Of a stretch of 64,000 nt of DNA, positions 50,297 through 60,005 are shown piece after piece. This stretch comes from JAPWJZ01 sp965279315. GTDB taxonomy: Bacteria; Pseudomonadota; Alphaproteobacteria; Micavibrionales; UBA2020. The DNA lies in NCBI GenBank assembly GCA_965279315.1, contig OZ257145.1, positions 2,170,001-2,234,000 of the forward strand, in the 5' to 3' direction. A program made the position numbers and the translations under genes. The notes below the pieces were generated by a model. It worked only from the letters and a program-made list of their open reading frames with translations, did not search any database and was not told the origin of the DNA. Every line of letters begins with the position of its first letter. Position 1 is the stretch's first letter.

Positions 50297-51964
50297 ATGA
50301 TTACTTTCCCCATTCTTTCCCTGCTTGTCTTCCTGCCATTGGCGGGTGTCCTGTTCCTGCTGTTCGTGCGGGGCGATGCCGATACGGTTGCGCGTAACGC
50401 GCGCAACACGGCACTGCTCACTTCGCTGTTCACCTTCGGCCTGTCTATATATATGTACATGGGCTTCGACGGTTCGTCGGCAGAGTTGCAGTTTGTGGAA
50501 AAACTGCCTTGGCTGCCCGGCCTCAACATCAACTACAAGCTGGGCGTTGACGGCATTTCGATCTTCTTCGTGTTGCTGTCCACTTTCCTGACGCCGATCT
50601 GCATCCTTGCCAGCTGGGAATCCATCGAGCACCGCGTAAAGGAATACATGATTTCCTTCCTGCTGCTGGAAACCATGATGCTGGGCATGTTCTGCTCGAT
50701 CGACCTGATGCTGTTCTACATCTTCTTCGAAGGCGTGCTGATCCCGATGTTCGTCATCATCGGCGTCTGGGGCGGCAAGCGTCGCGTTTATTCGGCATTC
50801 AAGTTTTTCCTCTACACGCTGCTGGGATCGGTGCTGATGCTGCTCGCGATCCTTTACCTCTACAACACCTACGGCACGACCGACATTCCGGAACTTTCCA
50901 ACCTCGCAATCCCCGCGAATGTGCAGAAATGGCTCTGGCTTGCCTTCCTCGCATCCTTCGCGGTGAAGGTGCCGATGTGGCCCGTGCATACATGGCTGCC
51001 GGATGCGCACGTCGAGGCGCCAACGGCGGGTTCCGTGATTCTGGCAGGCGTGCTGCTGAAAATGGGCGGTTACGGTTTCCTGCGGCTGTCGCTGCCGGTA
51101 TTCCCCGATGCGTCCGTTTACTATGCACCGTGGATTTTCGGCTTTAGCGTTGTTGCTGTCATCTATACCTCGCTCGTGGCACTCGCGCAGGAAGACATGA
51201 AAAAGCTGATCGCTTATTCATCCGTTGCGCATATGGGTTTCGTCACCATCGGCATTTTCGCCATGAACCAGAATGGCCTGGATGGCGCTATGTTCCAGAT
51301 GCTCTCGCATGGCGTGGTTTCTGCCGCGCTGTTCCTTTGCGTCGGCGTGATCTATGACCGCCTGCATACGCGCGAAATTGCACGTTACGGCGGCCTGATT
51401 AAAAACATGCCTAAATACGCGACGATCTTCATGGTGTTCATGCTGGCCTCCGTCGGCCTGCCGGGCACCAGCGGGTTTATCGGCGAATTCCTTGTGCTGG
51501 TCGGCGCGTATCAGGTCAGCACGACCGTCACGGCGTTTGCCGCGACGGGCGTGGTGCTGGGCGCTGCCTATATGCTCTACCTCTACAAACGTGTCGTGTT
51601 TGGCGAACTCGTCAAATCCGACGTGAAGGCAATGAAGGATGTCGATGGCCGCGAGGTAGCGATTTTCCTGCCGATGATCGGCCTTGTGTTCTGGATGGGG
51701 ATTTACCCGTCCAGCTTCACCGCGCCCATGGCGCCCGCACTGGCCAAAGTGATCGAGCGCGTCGCTCCTGCCCGTCAGGCATTGCTGGAGGCAAAGGCCC
51801 CCGCAGCCGCCGAGAAAAAAGCGGAAGAGGCAGCAAAAACCGCGGAAGAACATCCTGCCGTGACAACGGAACCAGAAGCGACGCCCGCTGAAGCGGAGCC
51901 CGCCAAGGAACCGGAAAAAACGGAAGAAGCGCCCAAGCATAAAAAGGGAAAGAAAAAGAAATGA
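50297..51964 (+). CDS. nuoM: NADH-quinone oxidoreductase subunit M, with long charged tail
   Basis: The 555-residue middle antiporter-like subunit. Conserved elements include LFYIFFEGVLIPMFVIIGVWG (pumping Glu), AVKVPMWPVHTWLPDAHVEAP and LIAYSSVAHMGFV. After about residue 489 it carries roughly 65 residues of Ala/Glu/Pro/Lys-rich sequence ending in KHKKGKKKK, absent from most homologues. The stop overlaps nuoN (ATGA). Confidence 0.95.
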   Translation: MITFPILSLLVFLPLAGVLFLLFVRGDADTVARNARNTALLTSLFTFGLSIYMYMGFDGSSAELQFVEKLPWLPGLNINYKLGVDGISIFFVLLSTFLTPICILASWESIEHRVKEYMISFLLLETMMLGMFCSIDLMLFYIFFEGVLIPMFVIIGVWGGKRRVYSAFKFFLYTLLGSVLMLLAILYLYNTYGTTDIPELSNLAIPANVQKWLWLAFLASFAVKVPMWPVHTWLPDAHVEAPTAGSVILAGVLLKMGGYGFLRLSLPVFPDASVYYAPWIFGFSVVAVIYTSLVALAQEDMKKLIAYSSVAHMGFVTIGIFAMNQNGLDGAMFQMLSHGVVSAALFLCVGVIYDRLHTREIARYGGLIKNMPKYATIFMVFMLASVGLPGTSGFIGEFLVLVGAYQVSTTVTAFAATGVVLGAAYMLYLYKRVVFGELVKSDVKAMKDVDGREVAIFLPMIGLVFWMGIYPSSFTAPMAPALAKVIERVAPARQALLEAKAPAAAEKKAEEAAKTAEEHPAVTTEPEATPAEAEPAKEPEKTEEAPKHKKGKKKK

Positions 51965-53424
51965 TACCGTTCATCGCCCCGGATTTGATGCCGGCTTTCC
52001 CCGAGATGTCGCTCGCCATCCTCGCGCTGATGTTGCTGATGTTCGGCGTGTCCCGTAAGAACGAGCCGTTCCATGCGGTTTCCAACCTGTCGATATTCGC
52101 GCTGCTCGCGGTCGGTGCGATGATCTGCCGTTATTGCGGCGAGAGCGTCACGACCTTCAACGGCATGTTCATTTCCGACAGCTTCGGCGGCTTCATGAAG
52201 ATGCTGGTGATTGCCGGCTCTGCCGTCTCCATCCTGATGGCGGCGAAATATGCGGAACGTCAGCGCATCATGCGTTTCGAATACCCGATCCTGATCCTGT
52301 TCGCGACGCTCGGCATGCTGCTGATGATTTCGGCGAACGACCTGATGTCGCTTTACATGGGTTTGGAAATGCAGAGCTTGCCGCTCTATGTGCTGGCAGC
52401 AATCCAGCGTGACAGCATCAAATCGACCGAGGGCGGCCTGAAATACTTCGTCCTCGGCGCACTGTCGTCGGGCATGCTATTGTACGGCGCTTCGCTGCTC
52501 TACGGTTATACCGGCGTCACGAATTTCGACAAAATGGCGACGGTCCTTGCGGCTTCCGCGCCGCTCAGCCTTGGCGTCATCGTCGGCATGGTCATGCTGA
52601 TTTGCGGTATTGCCTTCAAAATATCCGCCGTGCCGTTCCACATGTGGACGCCCGACGTGTATGAAGGCGCGCCGACCTCCGTCACCGCTTTCTTTGCCAT
52701 CGCCCCCAAAATCGCCGCGCTCGCGCTTTTGACCCGCGTCTTCATGGGGCCATTCGGCAGCATGGTTGCGGAATGGCAGCAGATCGTGGTCGTGCTCGCC
52801 ATCGCGTCGATGGTGCTGGGCTCGGTCGCGGCCATCGGGCAGACAAACATCAAACGCCTGCTTGCCTATAGCTCCATCGGCAATATGGGCTACGCGCTTG
52901 TGGGCTTGGCATCCGCCAGCGCCGAAGGCGTGAAGGCCGTGATGATTTTCTCCGCGATCTATATGGTGATGACCATCGGCACCTTCGCGATTGTGTTGAT
53001 GATGAAACAGCGCGAACGCATGCTGGAGGAAATTGCCGACCTGTCCGGCCTTGGCCAGCGTCAGCCGATGCTGGCGCTTGCAATGACGGTCATGATGTTC
53101 TCGATGGCGGGCATCCCACCGCTTGCCGGTTTCTTCGGCAAGCTGTTCGTGTTCCAGGCTGCCGTCGCGCAAGGCCTTTACTGGCTGGCCGTGATCGGCG
53201 TGCTGGCTTCGGTCATCGCGGCTTATTACTACCTGCGCATCATCAAGGTCATGTATTTCGAGGAAGCGGGCGACGAAGGCCTTGATCCTGCAGTTGATGT
53301 GCGCCTGAACGTGCTGGCCGGTGTTTCGACCGTGGCGCTGTTGTTGTTCATCGCGATGCCCGGCCCGTTGCTGGCTTCGGCGGACGCTGCGGCGAAGTCC
53401 ATCGCGATTTTCAAGCCTAAATGA
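51961..53424 (+). CDS. nuoN: NADH-quinone oxidoreductase subunit N
   Basis: The 487-residue antiporter-like subunit closest to the quinone-linked part of the membrane arm. Typical elements are LMSLYMGLEMQSLPLYVLAA, GLKYFVLGALSSGM, KISAVPFHMWTPDVYEGAPT and LAYSSIGNMGYALVG. It is the last Complex I gene and overlaps birA (ATGA). Confidence 0.96.
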   Translation: MIPFIAPDLMPAFPEMSLAILALMLLMFGVSRKNEPFHAVSNLSIFALLAVGAMICRYCGESVTTFNGMFISDSFGGFMKMLVIAGSAVSILMAAKYAERQRIMRFEYPILILFATLGMLLMISANDLMSLYMGLEMQSLPLYVLAAIQRDSIKSTEGGLKYFVLGALSSGMLLYGASLLYGYTGVTNFDKMATVLAASAPLSLGVIVGMVMLICGIAFKISAVPFHMWTPDVYEGAPTSVTAFFAIAPKIAALALLTRVFMGPFGSMVAEWQQIVVVLAIASMVLGSVAAIGQTNIKRLLAYSSIGNMGYALVGLASASAEGVKAVMIFSAIYMVMTIGTFAIVLMMKQRERMLEEIADLSGLGQRQPMLALAMTVMMFSMAGIPPLAGFFGKLFVFQAAVAQGLYWLAVIGVLASVIAAYYYLRIIKVMYFEEAGDEGLDPAVDVRLNVLAGVSTVALLLFIAMPGPLLASADAAAKSIAIFKPK

Positions 53425-54143
53425 CGTATAAGCCGCAATTACCGCCTGCCTTCAACCTGATCGAACTGCCCACCGTCGGCAGCACGAATGATCACGCGAA
53501 GCAACTGGCACGCAGCGGCTATCCCGCCTTCACGGCTGTCTGGTCGCATGAACAGACAGCGGGGAAGGGGCGTCAGGGCAACTCCTGGACATCCGTGCCC
53601 GGCAACCTCTACATGAGCATCCTTTTGCGCCCTGCCGCGACCGCCGCGCAAAATGGCCAACTATCATTCCTCGCCGCTGTCGCGCTTGCGGAAACGGTGA
53701 AGGATGTTATTTCAAAGCCCGGCCTGATCGCATTGAAATGGCCGAACGACCTGCTGCTGAACGGCAAAAAAGCCGCCGGTATTTTGCTGGAAGCAGAGGA
53801 AGACTGGGTGGTAATGGGCATCGGCGTGAATGTCGCGGGCGCGCCCGACGGTGCCGCCAGCCTGAAAGATTTCGCAGCCGAAGCCCAAGCAGGCCAAGTG
53901 CTGGAAAAACTCGTCTTACGCGTGAAGGATTTATACGACCTTTGGGTCAAGAATGGATTTATGCCGATCCGCACGCAGTGGCTGCACTATGCGCACAATA
54001 TCGGCATGACGATACAGGTTCGTATGCCGAACGAAACATTTTCGGGCAAGTTTATCGGCATCGACGATGTCGGCGCGCTCGAAATTGAAATGCCTGATGG
54101 CGCGAAGCGCGCCGTCTGTTCCGGAGAGGTTTTTGCAAGCTGA
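53421..54143 (+). CDS. birA: Biotin--[acetyl-CoA-carboxylase] ligase
   Basis: A 240-residue enzyme that attaches biotin to the biotin carboxyl carrier protein of acetyl-CoA carboxylase. The active loop TAGKGRQGNSW (GRGRRG-type), NLYMSILLRP and the KWPNDLLLNGKKAAGILLE catalytic lysine region are present, and the short BPL C-terminal domain follows. It lacks the N-terminal helix-turn-helix, so it is an enzyme only and not the biotin repressor. Confidence 0.95.
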   Translation: MTYKPQLPPAFNLIELPTVGSTNDHAKQLARSGYPAFTAVWSHEQTAGKGRQGNSWTSVPGNLYMSILLRPAATAAQNGQLSFLAAVALAETVKDVISKPGLIALKWPNDLLLNGKKAAGILLEAEEDWVVMGIGVNVAGAPDGAASLKDFAAEAQAGQVLEKLVLRVKDLYDLWVKNGFMPIRTQWLHYAHNIGMTIQVRMPNETFSGKFIGIDDVGALEIEMPDGAKRAVCSGEVFAS

Positions 54144-55822
54144 TGTCATCACTCGGTTTTAACATGGATTCAGAGGCCATCTACTGCGTGCCGCTCGGCG
54201 GCTGCGGCGTGTTTGGCGCGAACATGACGCTGTACGGCCACAAAGACCAGTGGATCATGATCGACTGCGGCATGGGTTTTGCCGATGAAACCATGCCGGG
54301 AGTCGATATCCTGCTGCCCGATCCGGCCTTCGCGACCACACTTGGCAATAAGCTCCTGGGGATTTTCTTCACGCATGGGCATGAAGACCATATCGGTGCT
54401 GTCGATCACCTCTGGCCGCGCCTGAATGTGCCTCTCTATGCCACTAAATTCACCATGGAACGACTGCGCCAGTCCTTGAGCGAATGGACATGGGGCCACC
54501 AGGTCAAGCTGCATGAAGTGCCGCAGCAGGGCAAACTGGATATCGGCCCGTTCCAGCTGGAATTCATCCGCATGGCGCATTCGATACCGGAAGCCAAGTC
54601 GATTGCGATTTCGGTCAAGGGCATCGGCACTGTCCTGCATACAGGCGACTGGAAAATCGATCCCGACCCCGTGCTGGGTGACCTGACGGATGCGGACGCG
54701 TTGAAAAGAATTGGTGAAGAAGGTGTGCTGGCGGTTGTCGGCGATTCCACGAACGCCATGGTGCCGGGCCATTCGGGTTCCGAGCGCGATGTGCTTAATA
54801 ACCTGACCGAGTTGTTCAGCGAATTCGATGCGCAAATCGCCGTCACCTGTTTTGCCACCAATGTCGGCCGCATTAAAAGCATTTACGAAGCCGCGCGGGC
54901 GAACAAGCGCAAGGTGTCGCTGGTCGGCCGTTCGCTGTGGAGTGTCGATGAAGCGGCGCGCAACAGCGGTTACCTGCACGATGTGCCGCCGTTCCTTGAT
55001 GGTGATGCCGCAAATATTGCTGGCGGCGAAAACGTCGTTTATATCTGCACGGGATCGCAGGGAGAGCCGCGCGCTGCATTGGCACGCGTGTCCAATAATG
55101 ACCACCCTGCTATGCGTCTGGGCGAGGGGGATGTGATGATTTTCTCCTCCCGCACTATTCCCGGCAACGACCGCGCGGTCGACCGCATCAAGAACCGTTT
55201 CCTGATCAACGGCGTGAACGTGATTTCCGACCGCGATGCGCCCATCCACGTATCCGGCCATCCGTACCGCGATGAATTGAAACAGCTATACGCCTGGGTA
55301 AAACCCAAATCCGTCATTCCCGTGCATGGCGAGCATATGCAGCAGGAAAAACACGCCGATCTGGCGCGCGAATGCGGCGTGCCGGAAACGTTCATCCCCG
55401 TAAACGGCGACGTGATCGAAATCACGAAAGAAGGACTGCGCCCCGTCGGGGAAGTCAAAAGTGGCATTCTGGCGATCGAAGGTAACCGCATCGTTCAGGT
55501 CGACAACGAAGCTATTTTGACGCGCAAGCGCATGATGTTCAACGGCAGCGCTGTCGTCACAGTCGTCATGGATGGCCGCGGTAATCTCCTTTCCTCCCCG
55601 CGTATCACCGCGCTCGGCTTACTCGATGAAACCAGCGATCAGGACACCCCGCACCTTGCCGCCGCCGAGGCGGAGGTTGCCAAGGCATTGCAGAACATGC
55701 CCAAGAATTTGCGCGGCAGCGATGACGAAGTGACGGAACTGATCCGCGTTACCGCCCGCCGTTTTTTCAATGAGCGTTTCGACCGCAAGCCGCAGACGCG
55801 CGTCCATTTGATAAGGGTGTAG
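54143..55822 (+). CDS. rnj: Ribonuclease J
   Basis: A 559-residue metallo-beta-lactamase/beta-CASP RNase that acts as 5'-3' exonuclease and endonuclease in RNA decay. The zinc motif FTHGHEDHIGAV (near residue 76), AHSIPEAKSIAI, HTGDWKIDPDP, VGDSTNAMVPGHSGSE and VSGHPYRDEL and PVHGEHM match the family. It overlaps birA (TGATG). The nuoN-birA-rnj order is common in alphaproteobacteria. Confidence 0.95.
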   Translation: MSSLGFNMDSEAIYCVPLGGCGVFGANMTLYGHKDQWIMIDCGMGFADETMPGVDILLPDPAFATTLGNKLLGIFFTHGHEDHIGAVDHLWPRLNVPLYATKFTMERLRQSLSEWTWGHQVKLHEVPQQGKLDIGPFQLEFIRMAHSIPEAKSIAISVKGIGTVLHTGDWKIDPDPVLGDLTDADALKRIGEEGVLAVVGDSTNAMVPGHSGSERDVLNNLTELFSEFDAQIAVTCFATNVGRIKSIYEAARANKRKVSLVGRSLWSVDEAARNSGYLHDVPPFLDGDAANIAGGENVVYICTGSQGEPRAALARVSNNDHPAMRLGEGDVMIFSSRTIPGNDRAVDRIKNRFLINGVNVISDRDAPIHVSGHPYRDELKQLYAWVKPKSVIPVHGEHMQQEKHADLARECGVPETFIPVNGDVIEITKEGLRPVGEVKSGILAIEGNRIVQVDNEAILTRKRMMFNGSAVVTVVMDGRGNLLSSPRITALGLLDETSDQDTPHLAAAEAEVAKALQNMPKNLRGSDDEVTELIRVTARRFFNERFDRKPQTRVHLIRV

Positions 55823-55823
55823 A

Positions 55824-56078
55824 ATGTCGCTGGTCACGGTTGTTTTCATCTATCTTCTGGTCTGGTGGATCATGCTGTTCACCGTGCTGCCGATGGGCGT
55901 GCAACGGAATACCGATGACGGGAAAGGGCATGACGCAGGTGCGCCAGTGCGTCCGGACCTCAAGAAAAAACTGATTATCAATACAGTGCTGTCGGCTGTG
56001 ATCATGCTGGTGGTTTATATCTTGGTTGAAATGGATATCATTCGCTGGGGCGAATGGTTCAGGGGGATGCCACAATGA
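55824..56078 (+). CDS. DUF1467 family small membrane protein
   Basis: An 84-residue protein with two hydrophobic helices (FIYLLVWWIMLFTVLPMGV and INTVLSAVIMLVVYILVEM) and a short charged loop between them, the DUF1467 pattern. Its function is unknown, but it sits between rnj and proS in many alphaproteobacteria. AAGGG lies upstream. The stop overlaps the next gene (ATGA). Confidence 0.9.
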   Translation: MSLVTVVFIYLLVWWIMLFTVLPMGVQRNTDDGKGHDAGAPVRPDLKKKLIINTVLSAVIMLVVYILVEMDIIRWGEWFRGMPQ

Positions 56079-56521
56079 AAAGCCTTATCATCCTTGCCGG
56101 TCTTGCGGCCGCTTTCACGCCTGTCTGCATGGAACATAAACTGCGCAGCACGCTGGATGACGGTTTTTGCCGCCGCGCGGTTGAATACAAACAACCCCCG
56201 GGCGTTGCGTACGAACCGGGCGTTGATGTGATGGGCAAGCCGGTGGTCGAGGCCGACCTCAACAAATCGCCGGTGCAGATGCCCGAAGTGGTGCGTATTC
56301 CGGTCACGGTCGACCTTGCGCAATACCTTGGCCTGCCAAGTTCGACCGCCAAGGAAACCTATGCGGTTTTGGGCGAGCTGGCGTACGAAAACGGCGCCTT
56401 CACCTATAATGGCGAACCGCTGGACGGCAAGGCAGCGGAAAGCCTGCGCAAGCTCTGCGCCCCAGAAAAGCCTGCAAAACCGGCAGAAAAACCCGCCGAA
56501 AATAAACATAATCAGCATTGA
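56075..56521 (+). CDS. Unknown exported protein
   Basis: A 148-residue protein of unknown family. The first 15 residues (MKSLIILAGLAAAFTPVC) look like a short signal peptide with a cysteine just after it; the lipobox fit is poor. The mature part has conserved-looking DLAQYLGLPSSTAKETYAVLG and ends in a Lys/Pro/Glu-rich, then Asn/His tail. The start at 56075 overlaps the DUF1467 gene by ATGA, so it is translationally coupled to it. Its neighbours suggest an envelope role. Confidence 0.75.
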   Translation: MKSLIILAGLAAAFTPVCMEHKLRSTLDDGFCRRAVEYKQPPGVAYEPGVDVMGKPVVEADLNKSPVQMPEVVRIPVTVDLAQYLGLPSSTAKETYAVLGELAYENGAFTYNGEPLDGKAAESLRKLCAPEKPAKPAEKPAENKHNQH

Positions 56522-56585
56522 TTAATTGCCCCTGCTTGGGTAGTTTTGTGCAGGTTCACGCATTTAAAAACAAAGGCGATTTCCC

Positions 56586-58064
56586 ATGGCCGAGCCGGCA
56601 AAAAACCTGAAAAATTCCAAGACCGCGATCACGCCGACGCGCGAGGAAAATTTCCCCGAATGGTACCAGAACGTGATCAAGGCCGCCGACATGGCCGAGA
56701 ATGCGCCCGTGCGCGGTTGTATGATCATCAAGCCATACGGTTTTTCGGTATGGGAAAACATCCAGCGTCATTTCGATAAAATGATCAAGGCGGAGGAAGT
56801 GCAAAACGCCTACTTCCCGCTACTGATCCCCATGAGCTATATCGCGAAAGAAGCCGACCATATCGACGGCTTCGCGAAAGAATGCGCAATCGTCACGCAT
56901 CACCGCCTTGCCAAGAACGACAAGGGCGAACTTGGCCCCGATCCTGCATCGGTGCTGACGGAGCCGTTGATCATCCGCCCGACGTCGGAAACCATCATCG
57001 GCGAGTCCATGCACAACTGGGTGCAATCCTATCGCGACCTGCCGCTGAAACTGAACCAGTGGTGCAACGTCATGCGCTGGGAAATGCGTCCGCGCATCTT
57101 CCTGCGCACCTCCGAATTCCTGTGGCAGGAAGGCCATAACGCCTTTGCAACGGCAGAAGAGGCCGATCAGGATGCGCGCCGTATGCTGGATGTATATCGC
57201 GACTTCATCGAAAATTATCTGGCCGTGCCCGTCATTCCCGGCAGCAAAACTCCTGATGAACGTTTCCCCGGTGCCATCGAGACCTATACGGTCGAAGCCT
57301 TTATGCAGGATGGCAAAGCGCTGCAGAGCGCGACATCGCACAACCTCGGCCAGACCTTCGCGCGCTCGTCGGACATTAAATACCTTGATCGCGATGGCAC
57401 GCAGAAACTGGCCTGGACGACGTCATGGGGCATGTCCACCCGTACCATCGGCGGCCTTATCATGACGCATGGCGACGACGACGGCATGATCATGCCGCCG
57501 CGCGTTGCGCCGCATCAGGTCGTGATCCTGCCCTTCATCAACAACGATGCTGATAAAGCGGGCATTTTGGAATTCTGCGACAAGGTGCAAAAAGAACTGC
57601 GCGCGAAAGACATCACCGTGCAGGTCGATAAATCCGAAGCCCGTAGCTCCGACAAGATGTGGGCGGCGATCAAGCGCGGCGTTCCCGTGCGCCTTGAAAT
57701 CGGTGCGCGTGAAATCGCGGAAGGCCAGCTGACGCTCACCCGCCGCGACCTCGGCAAAGACGGCAAGGTGAAAATCGGTGTCAACGAAGTCGCCGCGAAA
57801 ATTGCCGAGGCGCTCGATGCCATGCAGAAGGGCATGCTGGAAAAAGCGCGTGCGCGCATGAACGGTATGGTCACGGATGTGAAAACACTGAAGGAAGTGC
57901 GCGATTTCTTTGCGGCAGAACAGACAGGCGGATTGAAACTCGATTACAGCCTGATCCAGAATTCAGCCGAATTCGCGGCGATCAAGGGCGAATTCGCCGT
58001 CACGACGCGCTGTCTGCCTTTTGCCGATGACGGTAAAAAAGTCATCGTGTCGAAGGCGTATTGA
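56586..58064 (+). CDS. proS: Prolyl-tRNA synthetase, archaeal/eukaryotic-like type
   Basis: A 492-residue class II synthetase that charges tRNA-Pro. Motif 2 and the region around it (IRPTSETIIGESMHNWVQ, NVMRWEMRPRIFLRTSEFLW, GHNAFATAEEA) belong to the archaeal/eukaryotic-type ProRS, which has no editing insertion. The C-terminal Tyr (IVSKAY) is a hallmark of that group, where it reaches the active site. Most alphaproteobacteria use a shorter bacterial-type enzyme at this locus. The stop overlaps the lolC start. Confidence 0.93.
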   Translation: MAEPAKNLKNSKTAITPTREENFPEWYQNVIKAADMAENAPVRGCMIIKPYGFSVWENIQRHFDKMIKAEEVQNAYFPLLIPMSYIAKEADHIDGFAKECAIVTHHRLAKNDKGELGPDPASVLTEPLIIRPTSETIIGESMHNWVQSYRDLPLKLNQWCNVMRWEMRPRIFLRTSEFLWQEGHNAFATAEEADQDARRMLDVYRDFIENYLAVPVIPGSKTPDERFPGAIETYTVEAFMQDGKALQSATSHNLGQTFARSSDIKYLDRDGTQKLAWTTSWGMSTRTIGGLIMTHGDDDGMIMPPRVAPHQVVILPFINNDADKAGILEFCDKVQKELRAKDITVQVDKSEARSSDKMWAAIKRGVPVRLEIGAREIAEGQLTLTRRDLGKDGKVKIGVNEVAAKIAEALDAMQKGMLEKARARMNGMVTDVKTLKEVRDFFAAEQTGGLKLDYSLIQNSAEFAAIKGEFAVTTRCLPFADDGKKVIVSKAY

Positions 58065-59344
58065 TGTCCTTTTCCTTCGAAAGAATGGTGGCGGGCCGGT
58101 ACTTGCGTTCCCGGCGGAAAGAAGGCTTTATTTCCGTCATTGCCGCCTTTTCGTTTCTCGGCATCATGCTGGGCGTGGCCACGCTGATTATCGTGATGTC
58201 CGTCATGAACGGCTTTCGCGATGAATTGATCGGCAAGATTCTCGGCCTGAACGGTCATATCAACGTCTATGGCTACAGCGGCGCGATGTATCCGTATGAA
58301 GAACTGGTCGGTCAGCTGAAGGCCGTGCCGGGCGTGGTGAGCGCGACGCCGACGGTCGAGGGCCAAGCGCTGATGAAAACCAGCGGCGGCGCATCGGGCG
58401 TTGTCGTGCGCGGTTTGCGTCCTGATGATTTTTATAACAAGCCTATTTTCTCGGAAAAGACCGACAAAAACGGCAAGGGTGATGCAAAAGGCATCGTCCA
58501 GCAGGCCTCCGCAACCGGTTATTTTGGTGATGAAAACGCATCCATCGGCATCAGCATGGCGACCCGTCTTGGCCTTGATATCGGTAGTAAGTTTTCGTTA
58601 ATCGCGCCAACCTGCAAATCAACGCCCTTCGGCTGCATGCCCCGCACGCGCACCTTTACGGTCGGCTCGATATTCGATGTCGGTATGTTCGAATACAATA
58701 ATAGCTTCGTTTTCCTGCCCATGCCTTATGCCCAGGCGTTTTTTGAGATGGGTGAAGGGGTCAGCAGCATCGAGGTCATGACCGCCGATACGCGCGAGAT
58801 CGCTGCCGTGCAGGAAAAAATCGAAAATGAATTACAGGGGCGCTACGGTATTTCCAACTGGCAGGCGAACAATGCCAGCCTTGCCAGCGCGCTTGATGTG
58901 GAACGCAACGTTATGTTCCTGATCCTGACCCTGATCATCATCGTGGCCGCCTTCAATATCATTTCCAGCCTGATCATGCTGGTGAAAGACAAGGGGCGCG
59001 ATATCGCCATCCTGCGCACGATGGGCGCAACGCGGGGCATGGTCGTGCGGATTTTCCTTTATACCGGCTCGCTGATCGGCGTGTCCGGCACGCTGGCGGG
59101 CGCGTTGCTGGGCACGGTGTTCTGCGCGAATATCGAAGCGATCCGCCATGCTATTGAAAAAATGCTGGGCACCAAACTGTTCCCGGGCGAGGTCTATTTT
59201 CTATCGAAACTTCCCGCCAAGATGGACGGGCAGGAGGTTGCCGTTATCGTTGGCATGGCGCTGCTGATTTCTTTTGTCGCCACAATTTATCCGGCATGGA
59301 AAGCCGCCAAGCTCGATCCGGTGGAGGCGTTGCGTCGTGAATAA
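58064..59344 (+). CDS. lolC: Lipoprotein-releasing ABC transporter permease LolC/E
   Basis: A 426-residue inner-membrane permease that releases outer-membrane lipoproteins to LolA. The N-terminus (RYLRSRRKEGFISVIAAFSFLGIMLGVATLIIVMSVMNGFR shown in part: LGVATLIIVMSVMNGFR) is the first helix; a large periplasmic domain follows, then three helices in the FtsX-like domain with RDIAILRTMGATRGM. Gram-negative bacteria with a single LolC/E-type gene form a homodimer with LolD. GTG of lolD overlaps the end. Confidence 0.93.
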   Translation: MSFSFERMVAGRYLRSRRKEGFISVIAAFSFLGIMLGVATLIIVMSVMNGFRDELIGKILGLNGHINVYGYSGAMYPYEELVGQLKAVPGVVSATPTVEGQALMKTSGGASGVVVRGLRPDDFYNKPIFSEKTDKNGKGDAKGIVQQASATGYFGDENASIGISMATRLGLDIGSKFSLIAPTCKSTPFGCMPRTRTFTVGSIFDVGMFEYNNSFVFLPMPYAQAFFEMGEGVSSIEVMTADTREIAAVQEKIENELQGRYGISNWQANNASLASALDVERNVMFLILTLIIIVAAFNIISSLIMLVKDKGRDIAILRTMGATRGMVVRIFLYTGSLIGVSGTLAGALLGTVFCANIEAIRHAIEKMLGTKLFPGEVYFLSKLPAKMDGQEVAVIVGMALLISFVATIYPAWKAAKLDPVEALRRE

Positions 59345-60005
59345 AGTTCTCGAGCTTAAAAACGTCAAACGCAGTTTCGAACAGGGCGGTCATCACCTGC
59401 ATATCCTGAACGGTGTTGACCTGAGCATTTCGCGCGGGGAAGTCGTGGCATTGCTCGGCCCTAGCGGATCTGGCAAGACGACGCTGCTGCAGATTGCAGG
59501 CCTGCTGGAAAACCCGACCAGCGGCGATGTGATCATCAACGGCATCAAGGTCGAAAGCACGGCGGATGAATACCGCACGGGCCTGCGCCGCACACAGATC
59601 GGTTTCGTGTACCAGTCACACCATTTATTGTCAGATTTCACCGCGCTTGAAAACCTGCTGCTGCCGCAATACATCGCCGAAAAGGAAACGAAAGAGGCAA
59701 AAGACCGCGCGATGGACCTGCTGCAAAAAGTCGGCTTGGAAAAACGCGCTGACCATTTCCCGTCGCAATTGTCGGGCGGGGAACAGCAGCGCGTTGCGAT
59801 CGCGCGCGGCCTTGTCAACAAACCTGCCTTGTTGCTCGCGGATGAACCGACCGGCAACCTCGACCCCAAAACGGCCGAAGGCGTATTCCAGATGATGATG
59901 CAGACGATCGAGGATTTGCAGATCGGCGCGATGATCGTGACGCATAACCATGAACTGGCCAGCCGTATGCACCGCGTGCTGGAACTGAAAGACGGAAAAG
60001 TTTAA
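59337..60005 (+). CDS. lolD: Lipoprotein-releasing ABC transporter ATPase LolD
   Basis: A 222-residue ABC ATPase that powers lipoprotein release. Walker A is GPSGSGKTTLL, the Q-loop YQSHHLLSDFTALEN, the signature LSGGEQQRVAIARGL and Walker B LLLADEPTGNLD. The start is GTG 59337, which overlaps the lolC end and has GGTGGAGG upstream. It converges on a minus-strand gene with four overlapping bases. Confidence 0.95.
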   Translation: MNKVLELKNVKRSFEQGGHHLHILNGVDLSISRGEVVALLGPSGSGKTTLLQIAGLLENPTSGDVIINGIKVESTADEYRTGLRRTQIGFVYQSHHLLSDFTALENLLLPQYIAEKETKEAKDRAMDLLQKVGLEKRADHFPSQLSGGEQQRVAIARGLVNKPALLLADEPTGNLDPKTAEGVFQMMMQTIEDLQIGAMIVTHNHELASRMHRVLELKDGKV

